From Bacillota bacterium (GTDB taxonomy: Bacteria > Bacillota_B > Desulfitobacteriia > Desulfitobacteriales > Desulfitobacteriaceae), in assembly GCA_021779415.1 (NCBI GenBank), contig JAJYAS010000056.1:1-10830 (forward strand): a stretch of 10,830 nt of DNA, written 5' to 3'. The first letter of the stretch is position 1; each line of letters opens with the position of its first letter. The position numbers and the translations under genes are program-made. This document shows, in pieces, positions 1-6,382 of the stretch. The notes below the pieces were generated by a model, which saw nothing but the letters and a program-made list of their open reading frames with translations, made no database searches and had not been told where the DNA came from.

Positions 1-83
1 TGTGCTCTAACCTGTGGGTCCTGGCAAGGCATTTCATGACGAGGGATTTTTACTTTTTTTGTGCTTTCAACGTTCTCCGCCAT
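1..83 (-). CDS. nfnB: NfnB / GltA-like flavoprotein large subunit, N-terminal 27 codons
   Basis: Only the first 27 codons are present; the gene runs off the left edge. The visible N-terminus contains KVKIPRHEMPCQDPQVRA. This matches the opening of the glutamate-synthase-small-subunit-like family, where a short basic leader with a P-x-P-x-Q-D-P pattern precedes the first Fe-S cluster cysteines. The ATG shares one base with the nfnA stop (TAATG). An AAGGAGG lies 9 bases upstream inside the nfnA 3' end, so translation is probably coupled. Next to an NfnA-type subunit the expected product is the large subunit of NADH-dependent reduced ferredoxin:NADP+ oxidoreductase, which carries FAD and two [4Fe-4S] clusters. 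The family name rests on the short N-terminus plus context. Confidence 0.8.
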   Translation of the reverse strand, partial: MAENVESTKKVKIPRHEMPCQDPQVRA

Positions 84-925
84 TAGTGATGCCCTCCTTC
101 ATGGTTGCATTCCAAACGAGCCTTGGCTCGGTTTTCTTCATCTTTATAAAAAGCAAGACGCTTCATGGCTAAATCAAAATCCACCAAATGCCCATCAAAC
201 TCTGGGCCATCCACACATGCAAATTTAGTTTCATTGCCCACACTGATCCGGCAAGCGCCACACATTCCCGTTCCGTCCACCATAATTGGATTCATGCTGA
301 CGATCGTTTTCAGACCCAAAGGACGGGTATAATCCACAACCGCTTTCATCATTATCATAGGACCAATCGCCCAAATCGCCTCAACTTTATGACCCTGAGC
401 TAGAACCTGAGCCAACCCATCCGTCACAAACCCCTTAACGCCTGCACTTCCGTCGTTTGTGGCAATCACAACTTCGCTACTTACGGCACGCATTTCTTCT
501 TCCAAAATCAGAAGATCCGCACTCCTTGAACCCAAGACGGAAATCACATGATTCCCCGCTTCTTTTAAAGCCCGTGCGATTGGATGAATAGGAGCAATAC
601 CTAAACCCCCACCAATACACACAACCGTACCATAATTCTCAATTTCAGACGCCACACCCAACGGTCCCACAAAATCTTGGAATTCATTCCCTTCATTCAT
701 GCCCGTAATGATGGCCGAAGAGTACCCCACATCTTGTACAACAATCGTGATGGTTCCCTTTTCTCGATCAAAGTCCATGACAGTAAGCGGAATGCGCTCA
801 CCCAACTCGTCCACACGAACAATCACAAATTGGCCTGGCTCCACTTTCGCGGCCACGGCCGGTGCATCAACTTCCAGCAAGGCAATGCCCTGTGCCAGCA
901 GTCTCTTTTTAACGACGCGGTACAT
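83..925 (-). CDS. nfnA: NfnA, FAD/[2Fe-2S] small subunit of ferredoxin-NADP+ oxidoreductase
   Basis: This is a 280-residue cytoplasmic protein of the ferredoxin-NADP reductase superfamily, also seen as the sulfide dehydrogenase beta subunit or PyrK-like. An N-terminal FAD-binding beta barrel (about residues 1-95, with RIPLTVMD near 45) is followed by a nucleotide-binding Rossmann domain with VCIGGGLGIAPIHP near 103-116. The C-terminus holds a cluster site D217-x4-C222-x2-C225-x11-C237. That spacing equals the Asp/Cys/Cys/Cys [2Fe-2S] ligation described for Thermotoga NfnA, which argues for NfnA over PyrK. With NfnB it would couple NADH and reduced ferredoxin to NADP+ reduction. A TTG five codons upstream would extend the frame, but it lies within the SD region. 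The ATG at 925 has GAGGAG 6 bases upstream. The 108-base gap after nusB suggests a separate or partly separate unit, although no convincing promoter is visible there. Confidence 0.88.
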   Translation of the reverse strand: MYRVVKKRLLAQGIALLEVDAPAVAAKVEPGQFVIVRVDELGERIPLTVMDFDREKGTITIVVQDVGYSSAIITGMNEGNEFQDFVGPLGVASEIENYGTVVCIGGGLGIAPIHPIARALKEAGNHVISVLGSRSADLLILEEEMRAVSSEVVIATNDGSAGVKGFVTDGLAQVLAQGHKVEAIWAIGPMIMMKAVVDYTRPLGLKTIVSMNPIMVDGTGMCGACRISVGNETKFACVDGPEFDGHLVDFDLAMKRLAFYKDEENRAKARLECNHEGGHH

Positions 926-1033
926 TTGACTCCTCCTCAATGTCTCAGAAAATTTTCATAATGTACTTAATTATTCGAGATCTTTATTCGTTTTTCCTTC
1001 AAGAAGTGCCTTATAATCAAAAAAATTAGAAGA

Positions 1034-1483
1034 TTAAATCTTAGGCGAGTTTGCTTCGGGATCAAGTGAGTCGACACTGGACTTCCGATCAACGACTCGG
1101 TCAAGAATCCCATTGACGAACTTTGCAGATTCCTCTCCGCCAAAACGCTTTGCCAATTCAATGGCTTCATTGAGACTCACACGACCTGGAATATCTGGAC
1201 GGAACAAAATCTCATACGTAGCCAAACGCATTACATTGCGGTCCACATTCGCCATGCGACTGATCGTCCAATCCTGAGCTAGTGAAGCAATCAATTGATC
1301 AATTTCATCCTGATGGGTTATCGTACCATCAACTAATTCTTGGGCGAAACCCCTACTGGCCTCGGGGACTTGAAACTCTCCAGCCCAACGTTGAACTTCC
1401 TCCGCAGTAATCAGCGGTTCTTTGGTCAGGTCCCTTTGAAAAAGGACTTGTAATGCTGTTTCACGGGCTAATCTTCGACTCAA
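1034..1483 (-). CDS. nusB: Transcription antitermination factor NusB
   Basis: The protein has 149 residues, a normal NusB length, and starts SRRLARETALQVLFQRDL, the conserved first helix of the all-alpha NusB fold. Other family signatures are DWTISRMANVDRNVMRLATYE (about 87-107), EAIELAKRFGGEESAKFVNGILDRV (about 123-147 without gaps in the family) and a short acidic tail. NusB binds boxA RNA together with NusE (ribosomal protein S10) and supports rRNA antitermination. The start is TTG, with AGGAGG 7 bases upstream. That SD overlaps the TAG stop of the DUF2273 gene, so the two genes are probably translationally coupled. Position downstream of accC and an Asp23 gene matches the B. subtilis order. 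Weak inverted symmetry at 1030-1042 followed by a T7 run might end the transcript, but the stem is short. Confidence 0.96.
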   Translation of the reverse strand: MSRRLARETALQVLFQRDLTKEPLITAEEVQRWAGEFQVPEASRGFAQELVDGTITHQDEIDQLIASLAQDWTISRMANVDRNVMRLATYEILFRPDIPGRVSLNEAIELAKRFGGEESAKFVNGILDRVVDRKSSVDSLDPEANSPKI

Positions 1484-1494
1484 GGGAATTCCTC

Positions 1495-1743
1495 CTAGAA
1501 CTTATTAAAATTTCTTTCTAACCAAGTTATAATATCTTGATGATCATCTTGGCGTTTTCCTAAGACAAACCCCAGAACTACAAATAAGGCTACTATCATT
1601 GTGCGCCAAAAACCCAGAGTGACCATCAGCAAACCCAGCAAAAAACCTATGCCTGTTCCGATGAGTTTACCCGGGTGATTGTCCATAGCCCAAATCAAAA
1701 AGTTTGAAATTTTCTCTCCAATTTTTGCCCATAATCCGCTCAT
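1495..1743 (-). CDS. DUF2273 family small integral membrane protein
   Basis: This is an 82-residue membrane protein. A short amphipathic N-terminus (MSGLWAKIGEKISNFLIW) leads to two hydrophobic helices, about residues 27-42 (LIGTGIGFLLGLLMVT) and 47-61 (TMIVALFVVLGFVLG), then a charged tail. The conserved NHPGKLIG element before the first helix is typical of DUF2273 proteins, which usually lie beside amaP and Asp23 family genes. Its molecular role is unknown; from context it may belong to a membrane-associated Asp23 complex. The ATG lies in an ATGA overlap with the amaP stop codon, so translation is very likely coupled. The gene's stop overlaps the nusB SD. Confidence 0.88.
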   Translation of the reverse strand: MSGLWAKIGEKISNFLIWAMDNHPGKLIGTGIGFLLGLLMVTLGFWRTMIVALFVVLGFVLGKRQDDHQDIITWLERNFNKF

Positions 1744-2255
1744 CGGACGCGTACCGAACGGGTCTTTTCTAGACGACGTACGAGTACTTTCACCTCTGTC
1801 ACAATAATTCCTGTATAAAGTTCGACATCCTGTTTGATTTTTGCTAGTAATTCTTCAGACGTCTTTGGGATCAGAACGCCTTGCTCAAATTGGCAAGCGA
1901 CCATAATCTGAAGTCCAGTTTCACGCTCTCGAAAGCTTGATTGAACCTCTAAAACGCCTGGCAACGCAGTTGCGCTACGGGCAATAATCTCCCGCAAGGC
2001 ATCTTGAGAAATTCGAACCTCCCCTCCTTTGGAAGACGTTCGGAAGGAACGATCCACATTTTCGCGCGGTCGAACAAATAAAAGCAAACCCAGTAATAAC
2101 AAAAGTCCCGCCACAACCGTGCTTTCCCAAGGGTTCGCTTTTAACCACTCCAGCCCTTGAGCAAGCAAAAGATAAGGAAGCGCCCAACCTGTGGCTATGG
2201 CCAATATCCAAAGGGCTCCAAGAATCAGAAGGAGTCCTAAAAAGTAGGCAAACAT
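1740..2255 (-). CDS. amaP: AmaP, alkaline shock response membrane anchor protein
   Basis: The protein has 171 residues. An N-terminal segment (about 3-30, FLGLLLILGALWILAIAT) and a second one (about 46-61, VVAGLLLLLGLLLFV) form a membrane hairpin. A cytoplasmic region follows with ISQDALREIIARSATALPGV (about 82-102) and a basic C-terminus. The soluble part resembles a shortened Asp23-like fold. This architecture is that of AmaP, which in Staphylococcus aureus anchors Asp23 to the membrane; the neighbouring Asp23 gene supports it. The ATG at 2255 has AGAGGGG about 7 bases upstream. A GC-rich hairpin separates it from the Asp23 gene and may set the ratio of anchor to Asp23. The 3' end overlaps the DUF2273 gene by four bases. 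Confidence 0.9.
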   Translation of the reverse strand: MFAYFLGLLLILGALWILAIATGWALPYLLLAQGLEWLKANPWESTVVAGLLLLLGLLLFVRPRENVDRSFRTSSKGGEVRISQDALREIIARSATALPGVLEVQSSFRERETGLQIMVACQFEQGVLIPKTSEELLAKIKQDVELYTGIIVTEVKVLVRRLEKTRSVRVR

Positions 2256-2276
2256 TTGTTGTCCCCTCTTTCAGAA

Positions 2277-2303
2277 GCCCCCCCTGGTATTTCCAGGGGG
2301 GGC
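2277..2303 (-). other. Very stable GC hairpin between the Asp23 gene and amaP
   Basis: Bases 2277-2287 pair perfectly with 2293-2303, giving an 11-bp stem with seven consecutive G-C pairs in its core and a 5-base loop. It begins 6 bases after the Asp23 stop codon. No T-run follows on the minus strand, so it is not a standard intrinsic terminator. It could act as a 3' stability or processing element, or as a pause site that lowers amaP expression relative to the Asp23 gene. The SD of amaP (AGAGGGG) lies about 10 bases beyond it and could compete for the C-rich arm. The hairpin is seen directly; its function is inferred. Confidence 0.75.
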
Positions 2304-2309
2304 CAAACA

Positions 2310-2705
2310 CTACTTCAGACGGAAGTCTTCTTCTTTGGTTTCCGGTAACGCTTTAAAATTTACCCCTTGTACATGAACATTGGCCTCCACGACTTTAAGC
2401 CCTGTCATGCTTTCAATGGCCTCTTTGACCGATTCTTGTACGTTTAAGGCAACGTCTGGAATCGCCACACCATACTCTACAACAATAAAGAGGTCCACGG
2501 CAACCTCATGTTCGCCGACTTCAACCTTTACCCCTTTAGATAGGTTTTTATTTCTCCCTAACATGTGGGCAAGGTCTCCTACAAGACCCCCGCTCATACC
2601 GACTACACCTTCTACCTCAGAAGCAGCTAATCCTGCAATGACTTCCACAACTTCATCAGCAATCCGTATAGAACCGAGGGAATTATCCGTTCCCAAGCTT
2701 TCCAC
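2310..2705 (-). CDS. yqhY: Asp23/Gls24 (DUF322) family envelope stress protein, YqhY-like
   Basis: The protein has 131 residues. The core has LGSIRIADEVVEVIAGLAAS (about 10-29) and EVEGVVGMSGG (about 30-40). Alternating strands and helices follow up to VEANVHVQGVNF, the family's usual end. There is no signal peptide and no membrane segment; AmaP is the likely membrane anchor. In B. subtilis the equivalent gene yqhY follows accBC and has been linked to control of acetyl-CoA carboxylase, so the same synteny is meaningful here. The frame stays open for 16 codons upstream to an ATG at 2753, but that ATG has a poor SD. The GTG at 2705 has GGGAGGTGA 4 bases upstream and gives the usual family N-terminus, so I chose GTG. 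Expression should come from the promoter at 2835-2863. Confidence 0.92.
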   Translation of the reverse strand: MESLGTDNSLGSIRIADEVVEVIAGLAASEVEGVVGMSGGLVGDLAHMLGRNKNLSKGVKVEVGEHEVAVDLFIVVEYGVAIPDVALNVQESVKEAIESMTGLKVVEANVHVQGVNFKALPETKEEDFRLK

Positions 2706-2776
2706 GTCTTCACCTCCCACTAAGTCGAAGTTCGCACATCTTACTTCGTACATTTAACCCTAGATAATTCAACAAA

Positions 2777-2807
2777 ACTTCAGATGGAGTTACGATCCAC
2801 CTGAAGT
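2777..2807 (-). terminator. Hairpin in the Asp23 gene leader (attenuator or terminator candidate)
   Basis: On the minus-strand RNA, 2807-2796 pairs with 2788-2777 over 12 base pairs, one of them G-U, with a 7-base loop. UUUGUUGAAUU follows. It lies downstream of the accC stop and also about 20 bases downstream of the predicted start site of the 2835-2863 promoter. It can therefore stop read-through from accC, act as an attenuator of the Asp23 gene, or both. The U-tract is interrupted, so termination strength is uncertain. Confidence 0.5.
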
Positions 2808-2834
2808 AAGTTTACTATCTAATATTATGTTGCT

Positions 2835-2863
2835 ATTATAACAAATCAAGGTAGTTCTGGCAA
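2835..2863 (-). promoter_or_regulatory. Strong sigma-A promoter for the Asp23-amaP-DUF2273-nusB unit
   Basis: On the minus strand, TTGCCA (2863-2858) and a perfect TATAAT (2840-2835) are separated by 17 bases. A TG lies one base before the -10, giving an extended -10 (TGTTATAAT). The predicted start is near 2828, leaving a leader of roughly 120 bases before the GTG at 2705. The promoter begins only about 20 bases after the accC stop. Confidence 0.85.
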
Positions 2864-2882
2864 AGACTATCGGTGAGGTATT

Positions 2883-4229
2883 TTATTCCCCTAAGATACG
2901 GCGTTGAATAAAATTCGTGTATACTTCCCCACGACGGTAGAAAGCATTATCCAGCACTTTTAACTGAAACGGGATCGTTGTAGCTATCCCGTCGATGACA
3001 AACTCTTCAAGAGCTCGTTTCATTCGGGCAATGGCCTCCTGCCTTGTGGCACCCCAGACAATCAATTTCCCAACCATTGAGTCATAATAGCGAGAAACTG
3101 TGTACCCTTGGTATACCGCGCTATCAACCCGAACTCCCGGACCGCCTGGAACATGATAGACGTTGATCATTCCCGGTGAAGGCATAAAGTTTTTATCCGG
3201 ATCTTCCGCGTTTATTCGGCACTCGATTGCCCAGCCTCGGATCTGAATATCCCCTTGAGTATATCCCAAAGGTTCCCCCGCAGCTAAACGAATTTGTTCT
3301 TTGACTAAGTCAAGTCCTGTCACCAACTCGGTTACCGGGTGCTCAACCTGAATCCGAGTGTTCATTTCTATAAAATAGAAGTTTCCGTGGCGATCCAGTA
3401 AAAATTCGATCGTCCCAGCATTAGAATAATTGGCTGATTTGGCTGCTTTGACTGCAATAGCACCCATCTCCGCCCTTAATTTCGGATTTAAGGCACTTGA
3501 AGGCGCTTCTTCGAGGAGTTTTTGGTGGCGACGCTGTAAAGAACAATCCCGCTCTCCTAGATGAACTACATTGCCAAACTTATCTCCGAGAATCTGAAAC
3601 TCTATGTGTCTAGGTTCTTCAACATATTTCTCGAGGTAAACCTCCGAGTTGCCAAAGGCCGCCTGTGCTTCGTTTTGAGCAGCTTGAATCGCTTTGCTTA
3701 ATTCTTTGGAATTTTGGGCAACCCGCATACCTTTGCCCCCGCCACCGGCTGATGCTTTAATCAGAACAGGATACCCTATATCTTCAGCAATTGTTGCGGC
3801 CAAGGCTTCATCTTTTATGATTTCCTTCGAGCCAGGCACTACAGGAACGCCAGCCTCAATCATGGTTTTACGTGCTTTAGCTTTATCTCCCATCGTTTCG
3901 ATAGCCTCTGGGGATGGTCCAATAAACGTTATCCCGCACGACTCACAGATCTCTGCAAAGCGGGCATTTTCAGATAAAAAGCCATATCCGGGATGAATAG
4001 CATCAACACCCGTTAATTCAGCGGCACTAATTATGTTCGGGATATTAAGATAACTCTTAGCACTAGCCACTGGTCCAATACACACTGCTTCGTCCGCAGC
4101 TTTTACATGCATTGCTTCGCGATCACCCTCAGAAAAAACAGCGACAGTCTCAATATCCAGTTCACGGCATGCCCGAATGACGCGCAAGGCGATTTCGCCA
4201 CGATTTGCGATCAGTATTTTCTTAAACAT
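2883..4229 (-). CDS. accC: Biotin carboxylase subunit AccC
   Basis: The protein has 448 residues, full length for a stand-alone biotin carboxylase. The N-terminal pre-ATP-grasp domain opens [20 protein letters not shown], and [11 protein letters not shown] is at about 78-88. The ATP-grasp domain has the glycine-rich loop [10 protein letters not shown] (159-168) and [15 protein letters not shown]. Its metal and catalytic set is E275, E288, N290, R292 and E296, in [15 protein letters not shown], close to the E. coli AccC numbering. It uses ATP and bicarbonate to carboxylate the biotin on a carrier protein. The natural carrier is the AccB-type domain of the fusion gene just upstream. Only 11 bases separate the genes, and the accC SD (GGAGA) directly follows the fusion gene's stop. 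It could serve acetyl-CoA carboxylase, a two-subunit pyruvate carboxylase, or both. Confidence 0.95.
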   Translation of the reverse strand: MFKKILIANRGEIALRVIRACRELDIETVAVFSEGDREAMHVKAADEAVCIGPVASAKSYLNIPNIISAAELTGVDAIHPGYGFLSENARFAEICESCGITFIGPSPEAIETMGDKAKARKTMIEAGVPVVPGSKEIIKDEALAATIAEDIGYPVLIKASAGGGGKGMRVAQNSKELSKAIQAAQNEAQAAFGNSEVYLEKYVEEPRHIEFQILGDKFGNVVHLGERDCSLQRRHQKLLEEAPSSALNPKLRAEMGAIAVKAAKSANYSNAGTIEFLLDRHGNFYFIEMNTRIQVEHPVTELVTGLDLVKEQIRLAAGEPLGYTQGDIQIRGWAIECRINAEDPDKNFMPSPGMINVYHVPGGPGVRVDSAVYQGYTVSRYYDSMVGKLIVWGATRQEAIARMKRALEEFVIDGIATTIPFQLKVLDNAFYRRGEVYTNFIQRRILGE

Positions 4230-4240
4230 GCAATTTCTCC

Positions 4241-6139
4241 TTATTTTTCAATAACGAATAGCGGTTGCCCATATTCAACAGGTTGCCCGTTTTCCACTAG
4301 AACTTGAATTATCTTACCCTCTACTTCTGATTCTATTTCATTCATTAATTTCATGGCCTCAACGATACAAACGGGCTGTCCCACTTTGACCATCTGTCCA
4401 ACCTCTACATAAGGAGCTGCCTCCGGGGACTGGGCATTATAAAATGTACCTACCATCGGAGCCGTAATGATTTCTGCATTTGCCCCCACAATGGGTTCAG
4501 CTACTTTAGCCACAGTCATTTCCACACTGGGCGCAGTTTGAACAGAAGGTTCTGCAGCAACTCGCGCAGCGGCCGTCACTGGAACACTTGTAACCGAACT
4601 TGGACCTTTGCGGATCGCTATCTTTACCCCATCACTTTCAAGATTCAATTCACTAATTTCAGTTTCATCTATGATTTTTATTAATTCTTTGATTTCTTGT
4701 AAATTCAATTTAGAATCCTCCTTAGACCACAATGCAGTCTGTGTTTCCTTAACTTCCTTTGTTACTTTAGTTGGCTTTGCTTCCTTCGGCTCCTCACGTG
4801 TAATAGCGCCACGTTGTCTCTCCTCAAAAAACTTCTTGGCAACTTGGGGAAACATCGCATAACTGATGACATCTTCTAGGGAACGAGCTAATCCTACACA
4901 TTCTCGCTCAGCCTTAGCTAACCCGGGTTCCAGTTTATCAGCAGGACGAACGGTCAGCGGTTCTTCATCCCCAATAATTTTCTTTTGGATTTCAAGGTCT
5001 ACAGGAGCTGGGGGACGGCCATATAAACCACGCACATAGGCCTTGACTTCACCAGGTATTAACTTATATCTTGCCCCGCTAAGAACATTTAATACAGCTT
5101 GTGTCCCGACGATTTGACTCGTAGGAGTAACCAGCGGTGGATAACCTAATTCGGCCCGGACCCTCGGAATCTCCTCCAGTACCTCATGAATACGTTCCAG
5201 AGCCCCTTGTTCTTCTAGTTGAGAGACAAGATTAGAAATCATCCCCCCAGGAACCTGATGTTCAAAGACTCTCATATCTGTAATACGAGTTACCCCTCGG
5301 TCAAAGCCCCGACTTTTGCGCAAGGCTTCAAAATACTTGGCGATATGGAACAAATGGCGAAGATTCAAGCCCGTATCATAATCAGTTTCTTGGAACGCCC
5401 GGACGACGGTTTCGACAGGAGGTTGACTTGCACCAAATGCCAAGGGAACACTGGCAGTGTCGATGACATCCACACCTGCTTCGGCTGCCTTTAGGTATGC
5501 CCCTACCGCCATTCCACCAATATAATGACTATGCAAATGAATCATGATTCCCAGCTCTTTTTTCAACAGTGAAACCAATTCGTAAGCCTTAAACGGGGTA
5601 AGCAAGCCGGCCATATCTTTGATACAGATAGAATCAGCACCCAGTTCCGCTAATGACGTAGCCGTTTCTAAATAGTGTTTGGTGGTATGAACCGGACTCA
5701 TGGTATAAACAACGGATGCCTGAACATGTGCTCCAGCTTTTTTGGCCGCCTCCATAGGAACTACCATGTTTCTGACATCGTTGAGAGCATCAAAAATGCG
5801 GATGATATCAATCCCATTTTTGACACTCAGTGCTACAAATTCTCGCACGACATCATCAGGGTAGTGTTGATACCCAACTAAAGATTGTGCTCTTAGCAAC
5901 ATTTGCAGTGGAGTTTTTTTAACATGACGTTTGATGATCCTCAAACGCTCCCAGGGATCCTCACCCAAGAAGCGCAAACAAACATCGAAGGTGGCTCCTC
6001 CCCATACTTCCATTGAGAAGAATCCTGCCTCATCCATCTCTGCTAGGATCGGCAGCATATCTTCGGTTCGCATCCTAGTGGCCCAGAGACTTTGGTGAGC
6101 GTCCCTCAAAGTAGTATCCGTAATTTTAACTGGTTTCAC
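4241..6139 (-). CDS. Fusion of PycB/OadA-type carboxyltransferase and AccB-type biotin carrier
   Basis: The protein has 632 residues. Residues 1-440 form a pyruvate/oxaloacetate carboxyltransferase: a TIM barrel opening [20 protein letters not shown], likely metal ligands D8, H203 and H205, and K174 ([10 protein letters not shown]) as the expected carbamylated lysine. The PYC_OADA domain follows with [20 protein letters not shown] at 331-350. A lysine/glutamate-rich linker (441-475) leads to a complete AccB: the N-terminal helix [20 protein letters not shown] (479-498), a Pro/Ala/Val linker, then a biotinyl domain with the AccB-style thumb ([16 protein letters not shown]) and biotinyl K597 in VEAMKLMNE. 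The reaction is probably carboxylation of pyruvate with AccC. No OadB or OadG sodium pump is nearby, which makes a decarboxylase less likely. The start is GTG, with GAGGGG 8 bases upstream. A237 sits where relatives usually have Thr (GTSQP). Confidence 0.93.
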   Translation of the reverse strand: MKPVKITDTTLRDAHQSLWATRMRTEDMLPILAEMDEAGFFSMEVWGGATFDVCLRFLGEDPWERLRIIKRHVKKTPLQMLLRAQSLVGYQHYPDDVVREFVALSVKNGIDIIRIFDALNDVRNMVVPMEAAKKAGAHVQASVVYTMSPVHTTKHYLETATSLAELGADSICIKDMAGLLTPFKAYELVSLLKKELGIMIHLHSHYIGGMAVGAYLKAAEAGVDVIDTASVPLAFGASQPPVETVVRAFQETDYDTGLNLRHLFHIAKYFEALRKSRGFDRGVTRITDMRVFEHQVPGGMISNLVSQLEEQGALERIHEVLEEIPRVRAELGYPPLVTPTSQIVGTQAVLNVLSGARYKLIPGEVKAYVRGLYGRPPAPVDLEIQKKIIGDEEPLTVRPADKLEPGLAKAERECVGLARSLEDVISYAMFPQVAKKFFEERQRGAITREEPKEAKPTKVTKEVKETQTALWSKEDSKLNLQEIKELIKIIDETEISELNLESDGVKIAIRKGPSSVTSVPVTAAARVAAEPSVQTAPSVEMTVAKVAEPIVGANAEIITAPMVGTFYNAQSPEAAPYVEVGQMVKVGQPVCIVEAMKLMNEIESEVEGKIIQVLVENGQPVEYGQPLFVIEK

Positions 6140-6144
6140 TGCCG

Positions 6145-6204
6145 TTACCCCTCTCTGTATTCTCCCCCATCTTCGGAAATTCCTTTAATGGTGATTTTTT
6201 TCAT
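6145..6204 (-). CDS. Possible 19-codon leader ORF upstream of the carboxyltransferase fusion
   Basis: An ATG at 6204 opens a 19-residue frame (MKKITIKGISEDGGEYREG) whose TAA lies directly after the GAGAGGGG that serves as SD for the fusion gene. The gap to that gene's GTG is 5 bases. Its own SD is weak (AGGG about 8 to 10 bases upstream). If translated, it would couple ribosome movement to the downstream start. It resembles no regulatory leader peptide I know and has no run of repeated codons, so it may be chance. Confidence 0.22.
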   Translation of the reverse strand: MKKITIKGISEDGGEYREG

Positions 6205-6241
6205 GAATATTCTACCCTGTGAAGACAACTGGTTTCCCGGG

Positions 6242-6257
6242 TAAAACATATGTTTTA
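6242..6257. promoter_or_regulatory. Perfect 16-bp palindrome over the +1 region, candidate operator
   Basis: TAAAACATATGTTTTA is a perfect palindrome. It starts at the last base of the -10 element of the 6257-6285 promoter and spans the predicted transcription start near 6250. That position suits a dimeric repressor. A second imperfect dyad (TAGGGT at 6269-6274, ACCCTA at 6293-6298) brackets the -35. The sequence does not match the FapR operator as I recall it, and I do not recognise the regulator. Confidence 0.5.
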
Positions 6258-6285
6258 TTATATGGGGCTAGGGTTCCTTTTTCAA
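6257..6285 (-). promoter_or_regulatory. Strong sigma-A promoter for the carboxyltransferase fusion and accC
   Basis: On the minus strand, TTGAAA (6285-6280) and a perfect TATAAT (6262-6257) are separated by exactly 17 bases. The predicted start is near 6250, giving a leader of about 110 bases before the GTG at 6139. It lies downstream of the response-regulator terminator, so the carboxylase genes form their own unit. Confidence 0.85.
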
Positions 6286-6325
6286 CGAAATGACCCTAAG
6301 TATACTGTATTTCAGGCAAACAAAT

Positions 6326-6356
6326 AAGCTGTCGCATTAATTCTGTGCAACAGCTT
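6326..6356 (-). terminator. Intrinsic terminator after the CheY-like gene
   Basis: On the minus-strand RNA, AAGCUGUUGCA (6356-6346) pairs with UGCGACAGCUU (6336-6326), 11 base pairs with one U-G and a 9-base loop. A U-rich stretch (UAUUUGUUUG) follows. It begins 26 bases after the response-regulator stop and separates it from the carboxylase promoter. Confidence 0.75.
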
Positions 6357-6382
6357 TACTCTCACTCATTGATACAATTTGC

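Noticed and set aside
83..925. PyrK, electron transfer subunit of dihydroorotate dehydrogenase
   Set aside because: No pyrD is next to it, the Asp/Cys3 cluster spacing fits NfnA, and an NfnB-like N-terminus follows directly.
926..1018. Promoter for nfnAB
   Set aside because: TTGAAG and TAAAGAT/AATAAT-like elements occur, but none are at a proper spacing.
1019..1042. Terminator after nusB
   Set aside because: Inverted symmetry AAGAT/ATCTT overlaps the stop codon and a T7 run follows, but the 5-bp A/T-rich stem is too weak to call.
1975..2310. 111-codon minus-strand frame overlapping amaP
   Set aside because: It is out of frame with the clearly conserved amaP and includes the GC hairpin; no SD-supported start.
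2706..2753. 16-codon upstream extension of the Asp23 family gene to an ATG
   Set aside because: The ATG lacks a good SD, the added residues do not resemble the family, and the GTG at 2705 has a near-perfect SD.
2380..2757. 125-codon plus-strand frame over the Asp23 gene
   Set aside because: Ser/Thr/Pro-rich composition is typical of the antisense of a Val/Glu-rich gene, and the minus-strand gene is certain.
3694..3996. 100-codon plus-strand frame inside accC
   Set aside because: It is antisense to the conserved ATP-grasp coding sequence, has no SD and its product looks like no known family; it is a shadow of accC.
4241..6139. Sodium-pumping oxaloacetate decarboxylase alpha subunit
   Set aside because: No beta or gamma membrane subunits are nearby, the carrier domain is AccB-type, and accC is adjacent, so ATP-dependent carboxylation fits better.
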